Below, in pieces: positions 59,642 to 64,000 of a DNA stretch of 64,000 nt. Positions within the stretch are counted from its first letter, which is position 1. Each line of letters opens with the position of its first letter. This DNA comes from Streptomyces luteogriseus (GTDB lineage Bacteria > Actinomycetota > Actinomycetes > Streptomycetales > Streptomycetaceae), in contig NZ_JACHMS010000001.1 of assembly GCF_014205055.1 (NCBI RefSeq), positions 3,720,001 through 3,784,000 of the forward strand, in the 5' to 3' direction. The notes under the pieces were generated by a model, which was given only the letters and a program-made list of their open reading frames with translations, made no database searches and was not told the DNA's origin. A program made the position numbers and the translations under genes.

Positions 59642-62600
59642 TCACGAGGTGGCCGTCGCCTCCTCCGGGGCCATGACCAGGCCGGGGACTCGCGGCAGGG
59701 CGGTGCGGACGGCGTCGACCACGCGGGGGATGTCCACACCGAGGCGGGTGAGCCGGGGAAGGAGCTCGTCCAGGGGCAGGTCCGCGAAGCGGGCGATGCT
59801 CAGGAAGTCGCTGATCGGCCAGCGCAGGGTCAGCGGGAGACGGGCCCTGCTTCCGTTCTCCTCGTGCTCTCGGAGGCACAGGCGCCGGTCGGTCTCGTCC
59901 AGGCCGCTCAGCGCGTGGACAGGGGTCTCCAGGCCGAAGGCCGTCAGGCGGTCCACGACCTCCTGGGGCTCCATCAGCAGGGTGTGCGGCGCGGAGACCA
60001 GGTAGTGCACCGGCACGGGTTCGTTCCAGTCGAGTTCGGTCTCCCTGGCGGAGCCGCGCACCCAAGGGGCGATGAGGCTGTTGTCATTGCCGCTCGCCCT
60101 GGCCGGTGCCGTGGTGCACGGCGTGCGCAATCCGTAGCGGGCGAGCCGGTCGACGACCGCCCGGGGGGACTTGCTCAGGCTCTGCGCCACCGGGATCACG
60201 GCCAGCATGGGCACGGGCCGGCCCGGGGCGAGTTCCTCGTCGTACCGGAGCCTCTGGGCGAAGAGCTGGCGGAGCATCGTCACGTCGTCCGGTTCCACCC
60301 GCTCGGGCAGCTCCGTCCAGGGCACCGCCAAACCGTAGGCGCGGAGCCGGGCCGCCACCGCCGCCGGCGCGAGCCCGCTGCGGTGGGCGGCAACCACGAG
60401 GGTGGTGAGGTCGATCTCGGCGCCGCATGCGTGCCAGGAGCGCCCATGAACATCAGCGCTGAGAATCGACGTGTCCGTCGGGTCGGCATGCTCGGGGTGG
60501 GCACCGACAGGGAAGCCGAACCCCGCGAGGCGGCGGGCGACGTCGGAAAGGGGAACGTCCGAGGTGAGCGCCGCGCGGGCGAGGAGGCCCGGCGGCACCG
60601 GTTTGCCCACGTCAAGGAGTTCGGCAGCGTCAGCGTCCCAGCCCCACTCCTCGCCCTGTCTCAGCAGTTCCGCGGCGGCCTCCTCGTCAAGGGAACCGAG
60701 TTCCACGTCGAATCCGTACGCCCTGAGAACCTCGACCACTTCGCCGAAGGTGCGCCGGCACTTCGTGACGCCGGACAGGACGTGCCCCGCACGGACCGTG
60801 GCATGGAGACCGAGCCAGGGCCTCTCCCCGTCCAGGTCGCGGCTGAGCAGCTTCACCACCCAGTCCTCGGGCGCCTCCATCGGCATCACTCCCACCTGGA
60901 CATCGAAGCCGAAGGCCCTCATCCGGCCGACTGCCTCGTCGACACCGACGTTCAACAGCAGTGCCGCCTTGAGAACGTGGCCAGGAGGCACCACCTCCCC
61001 GGGCTGCCACCAGCCGCCCCCGTGGGCCCTGTTGTCCTGGTCGAGCATCGCCACTCCGGTAGGGTCGACCTGGGCGGCGGCGTCGGCGGGACCCGGTGTG
61101 GGCAGACGGAGTCGCTCCAGGCGGGCGACGGCCGCTTCGTAGGGCATCCCGCAGTTGAGCGCCACGGACAAGGCATGGCCCGGGCACGCCGTCACGTCGT
61201 TCAGCGTGTGCGGGTCCATCCAGCTTCTGCTGTTCCACACCCCTCTGGAGTCCGTGCACAGCAGCATGTCCGAGGGCCTGGCGGCGAGCACCGAGCAGAC
61301 CCGGTCCAGCTCGGGTACCAACGTGGCCAGCGTGGACAGTTCGACGTTCGGCCGGTGGGCGAGCAGCCGCCACAGCAACGTGATGTCGTCAGGAAAGCCG
61401 TAGATCTCGCCGCCGACGAGGCTGCCCGTGAATCCTCCGGGCTGGGGCAGGCCCGAGTCGGCCTGGTGGACGACTCCGTCGTCCGGCGGGAAGAACCCGG
61501 TCCTGGCGACCGGCACCGGGTAACCGTGCAGGTCCACCTCGACCCCGGCCTCTCCGGCCGCCTCGGTCACGATGTCCGCAAGGCGCGGGCTGCGCCACGC
61601 CACCTCGGACAGCCACTCGAAGCCGAGCAGGGGGGGATCGGCGGAGAGCAGAGCCGGCAGGGCGTCCACGATGAGCCGCTCCACCGGCTCACACACGTCG
61701 TCGTCCAGGATCTCCGTACGGTCCACCGACAGGTCCCTGGGCCGAGTTCCCCCGGTCAGGTTGACGACGACCCCGCGCGGGCGGCGGTGATCGCCGGGAT
61801 CGGTCAGCACCCCCCGCCGTGCCCGGGGCTCGGTGTGGATGCCGTCGACCAGGATGCCGCCCCCCTCCTCGCACCAGATCACCTGGCCGTCGGCCTGGTA
61901 GGCGCCCACCGGCCAGGCGACCGTCCGCCCGTGGGCCACGAAACCTTCGGACCGGTTTCCGGCAGCCTCCCGCAGGCGCAGCTCCCCCGGTTTCCAGGTC
62001 GCCTCCTGGGTTCCGTGCCGGGCGGTGGTGACGAACTCGGCCAGCCCCAGCAGTCTTCGCAACTCCCGTACGCAAGAAGGTGCCTTGTCCCCGTCCCGGA
62101 GGTACAGGCGCACCTTCGTGCCCACGGGGCCCTTCCGGCCGGTCCGGCGCACCCTGAAGTAGTGGCCGGGGCCAGTGATCAGGACGGTGAGTTCCTCCGG
62201 GCGTCCGGTGCCGCCGTCCATGGCGCAGGTGGTGACCCTGATCTCGTCCGCGATCATGAAGTAGCTGAGCACTCCGATGCCGAACCTGCTGTTCGGATGG
62301 ACGGTGATGCCCTGCTTCTCCCAGTCCTGCAGCTCCTCCTGGTAGCGGGGAAGGTCGGTGAACCGGACGCCGGCGCGGGAGAAGACGTCCGCCAGGACCG
62401 TCTCGTCCATGCCGATCCCGTTGTCTGCGCACTCCAGGTAGTAGCGGCCTTCCTCCGTGTCGAAGTCCTGCGTGAAGGTGATCTCGCCGTCGTAGGTGTC
62501 GCGGCCGTCGCGCGCGTGCTGCCGCGCGCGGCGGTAGCGGCAGGCGTCCAGGGCATTCTGGTAGAGCTCGCGGATGGCGAGGCTGCGGTCGCGGTAGAGG

Positions 62601-63970
62601 TTCTCGCCCATGAGAAGTTCCTGGATACGTTCCTCGTCGAGCCGGAACCGGATCACTTCCCCGGCCTGCGCTGGTCCCGATCCGTCGTCCGCCTCGTGCA
62701 CCTCGTCGGCGTGGGCATACACCGGAAGCGCGCCGACCTCCTCGGCGAGTTTCGCGCGCCGGGCGCCGCGCAGCAGGGTGTCCACGAGTTCGGCGTGCTC
62801 GGACAGTGCGGCCACGGCCGCGGGGTGATCACACACCGCTCTCAGCCCGAGGACGTCCCGGTGGGCGGTCCAGGTGGCCTCTCCCACGGTGGTGAAGAGG
62901 CACTCCAGGTCCAGGGGGTCCGGGATGCCGAGGTGCCGGACGACCGCCGGGGGAAGGTCCGTGACCTCGATCGCCAGGGCGTGGGCGATCGCGAACAGCG
63001 GCCCCACCAGCCATTCGCGCACCTGCTGCCAGTCCCGGCCGCCGAAGTCGAGCTGGTAGGGATCCTCACGCAGGGCGCCGGCGGCGCCGCCGCGCCCGTA
63101 CAGCTTGCGCGGCGCCACCTGCGCACAGGCCAGCAACCGGGACACCAGGTCCGGACGGCAGACGGTCGCGATGTCGGTCCCGGCGCCGTCCGCCGTGCTC
63201 GGCACGGCCCGGAGGTCCACGGGCTGCCCCTTCGCCCACTGGTGGAAGAGCCACCACCCGATCTCCCGGCGTCCACCGGCCCGGTCCTGGAGCGCGTCAC
63301 CGCGCACGGCCTGGCGGACGAGCCTCTTGTGGGAGCGCAGGAGCACCTCGTACGCCCGGCGCTCGGGACTTCCCTCCGGCTGTTCCCGGAGGTCGGCCGG
63401 GTCCACGTGGGACAGCGTCGCGGCCGCCTGCGCACCGTGCACCTGGTACAGGAACGGCAGGAGGGCGAGCAGGGCCGCCTCGGCCGGTTCGAGGATCCCC
63501 TTCTGGTGGCAGCGGAGCTGGTACAGGAGGAGGTTGGTCCGGTGGGCGACGCGCCGGGCCAGGTTCGGGTCGTGCCACGGGTCGTCGGCGAGGAGGTCGC
63601 GCGCGGGTCCGTACAGCTCGGCCAGCCGGCCTGCGAACTCCCGGGCCTGCTCCCGCAGGGCGTCGGCGCGCTCTTCGGAGCCGGGCCGGACGAACTGCCA
63701 GGCCTGGGACTGAGCCGTGTCGTCCTGCCAGTCCTGCCCTTCCGGGCGGGCCGGGAGCGGCCCGGCCGGAGGGCCGGCCGTCTCGGGCGACCGTTTGAGG
63801 CGGGCCCTGCGCGCCTCCTCCGCCATGCTGTCCCACTGCGTCAGCGTGGGAAGCGGTAAGCGGCTTCCGTTGCGTCGGTGCGCGATTCTCGCCAGGGCGT
63901 TCAGGAAGTCGTGCCGGTCCCTGCGGTCGCGCGGGATCGCCCCGGAGAGCCGGGAGTCGACCGAGCTCAC
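59642..63970 (-). CDS. Giant Hsp90-like (GHKL) ATPase with C-terminal helical repeats
   Basis: At least 1442 residues. The frame stays open from the GTG at 63970 to the window edge and no ribosome binding site precedes that GTG (GGGAG abuts it), so the gene may start further right. Residues 1-440 are helical and unrecognised. At about 455-700 lies an Hsp90/GHKL ATPase: ELYQNALDA (E..N), ECADNGIGMD (DxGxG) and SRFGIGVLSYFM (GxG lid), followed by an Hsp90-middle-like part. From about 930 to the end are eight degenerate repeats of about 60-75 residues, each closing with a V-x-RL-x-x-(F/Y)G-(L/F)-x-x-P pattern, like the winged-helix repeats reported beside Hsp90-like ATPases in bacterial conflict systems. 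Role unknown. Confidence 0.8.
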   Translation of the reverse strand: MSSVDSRLSGAIPRDRRDRHDFLNALARIAHRRNGSRLPLPTLTQWDSMAEEARRARLKRSPETAGPPAGPLPARPEGQDWQDDTAQSQAWQFVRPGSEERADALREQAREFAGRLAELYGPARDLLADDPWHDPNLARRVAHRTNLLLYQLRCHQKGILEPAEAALLALLPFLYQVHGAQAAATLSHVDPADLREQPEGSPERRAYEVLLRSHKRLVRQAVRGDALQDRAGGRREIGWWLFHQWAKGQPVDLRAVPSTADGAGTDIATVCRPDLVSRLLACAQVAPRKLYGRGGAAGALREDPYQLDFGGRDWQQVREWLVGPLFAIAHALAIEVTDLPPAVVRHLGIPDPLDLECLFTTVGEATWTAHRDVLGLRAVCDHPAAVAALSEHAELVDTLLRGARRAKLAEEVGALPVYAHADEVHEADDGSGPAQAGEVIRFRLDEERIQELLMGENLYRDRSLAIRELYQNALDACRYRRARQHARDGRDTYDGEITFTQDFDTEEGRYYLECADNGIGMDETVLADVFSRAGVRFTDLPRYQEELQDWEKQGITVHPNSRFGIGVLSYFMIADEIRVTTCAMDGGTGRPEELTVLITGPGHYFRVRRTGRKGPVGTKVRLYLRDGDKAPSCVRELRRLLGLAEFVTTARHGTQEATWKPGELRLREAAGNRSEGFVAHGRTVAWPVGAYQADGQVIWCEEGGGILVDGIHTEPRARRGVLTDPGDHRRPRGVVVNLTGGTRPRDLSVDRTEILDDDVCEPVERLIVDALPALLSADPPLLGFEWLSEVAWRSPRLADIVTEAAGEAGVEVDLHGYPVPVARTGFFPPDDGVVHQADSGLPQPGGFTGSLVGGEIYGFPDDITLLWRLLAHRPNVELSTLATLVPELDRVCSVLAARPSDMLLCTDSRGVWNSRSWMDPHTLNDVTACPGHALSVALNCGMPYEAAVARLERLRLPTPGPADAAAQVDPTGVAMLDQDNRAHGGGWWQPGEVVPPGHVLKAALLLNVGVDEAVGRMRAFGFDVQVGVMPMEAPEDWVVKLLSRDLDGERPWLGLHATVRAGHVLSGVTKCRRTFGEVVEVLRAYGFDVELGSLDEEAAAELLRQGEEWGWDADAAELLDVGKPVPPGLLARAALTSDVPLSDVARRLAGFGFPVGAHPEHADPTDTSILSADVHGRSWHACGAEIDLTTLVVAAHRSGLAPAAVAARLRAYGLAVPWTELPERVEPDDVTMLRQLFAQRLRYDEELAPGRPVPMLAVIPVAQSLSKSPRAVVDRLARYGLRTPCTTAPARASGNDNSLIAPWVRGSARETELDWNEPVPVHYLVSAPHTLLMEPQEVVDRLTAFGLETPVHALSGLDETDRRLCLREHEENGSRARLPLTLRWPISDFLSIARFADLPLDELLPRLTRLGVDIPRVVDAVRTALPRVPGLVMAPEEATATS

Positions 63971-64000
63971 TCCCGGTGGACGCCGGCCTCGCTCCAGGTC

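Noticed and set aside
57903..60065. A 720-codon minus-strand frame across the GNAT and hypothetical genes
   Set aside because: It is Pro/Arg/Gly-rich and antisense to two genes with recognisable proteins and good starts, so it is a shadow.
58919..63859. A 1646-codon open frame on the plus strand opposite the Hsp90-like gene
   Set aside because: It begins inside the GNAT gene, has a low-complexity Arg/Gly/Pro/Val composition and no start site or motifs. Long antisense frames are expected in very GC-rich DNA opposite real genes; the minus-strand frame has clear ATPase motifs.

Overview
The window is high-GC actinobacterial chromosome, almost certainly Streptomyces. The evidence is a strong G/C bias at third codon positions, purine-rich ribosome binding sites with many GTG starts, an XRE/DUF397 regulator pair, the futalosine menaquinone pathway, and the gene order cold-shock protein - mqnA - Ser/Thr kinase - FtsK/EccC, which I recall from the conserved core of S. 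coelicolor. I see no tRNA, rRNA, CRISPR array or insertion sequence.

1-9.8 kb is an accessory type VII (ESX) secretion-associated island. It holds three WXG100-type small proteins, two paralogous EspG-like proteins, two paralogous large substrate-like proteins (one cut by the left edge), and a calpain-family cysteine protease with an intact Cys/His/Asn triad. The protease is followed by a small cytosolic protein and a lipoprotein that appear to share a beta-domain. The right border is eccC (9.9-14.4 kb), a three-ATPase FtsK/SpoIIIE motor with an FHA-like N-terminus, preceded by a PQQ-propeller Ser/Thr kinase. I read this as an effector/immunity locus beside its motor and a kinase.

16.9-24 kb: a membrane protein, a second transmembrane Ser/Thr kinase, mqnA, a cold-shock gene with a long leader, a methyltransferase with a repeat-bearing N-terminus, and a Tat-exported flavin dehydrogenase. 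24-34 kb: an orphan sugar-binding lipoprotein, a fatty-acid module (fadD, thiolase, FabG4-type reductase, MaoC hydratase) with paired palindromes in its divergent promoter and a TetR gene at its end, then a dicarboxylate symporter. 34-41 kb: UdgX-type uracil-DNA glycosylase and most of the late futalosine pathway (mqnE, ubiX/mqnM, mqnP, mqnL) with an Lrp regulator and a rhomboid protease.

41-49.4 kb is accessory: DinB-like protein, XRE/DUF397 pair with an unusually long overlap, a lipoprotein, a UvrA-like ABC protein divergent from a regulator with two MerR domains, a nucleobase deaminase and a stand-alone condensation-domain protein. 49.4-57.7 kb is core: system II cytochrome c maturation (resC, resB, ccdA, tlpA), a NodB-type deacetylase lipoprotein, a histidine phosphatase and hemL. 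Menaquinone, haem and cytochrome c genes together give this segment a respiratory theme. 58-64 kb: a possible tiny gene coupled to a conserved hypothetical, a GNAT protein, and a giant Hsp90-like ATPase with about eight C-terminal helical repeats, running to or past the right edge. That gene and the calpain/ESX locus are the two best candidates for an under-described system.
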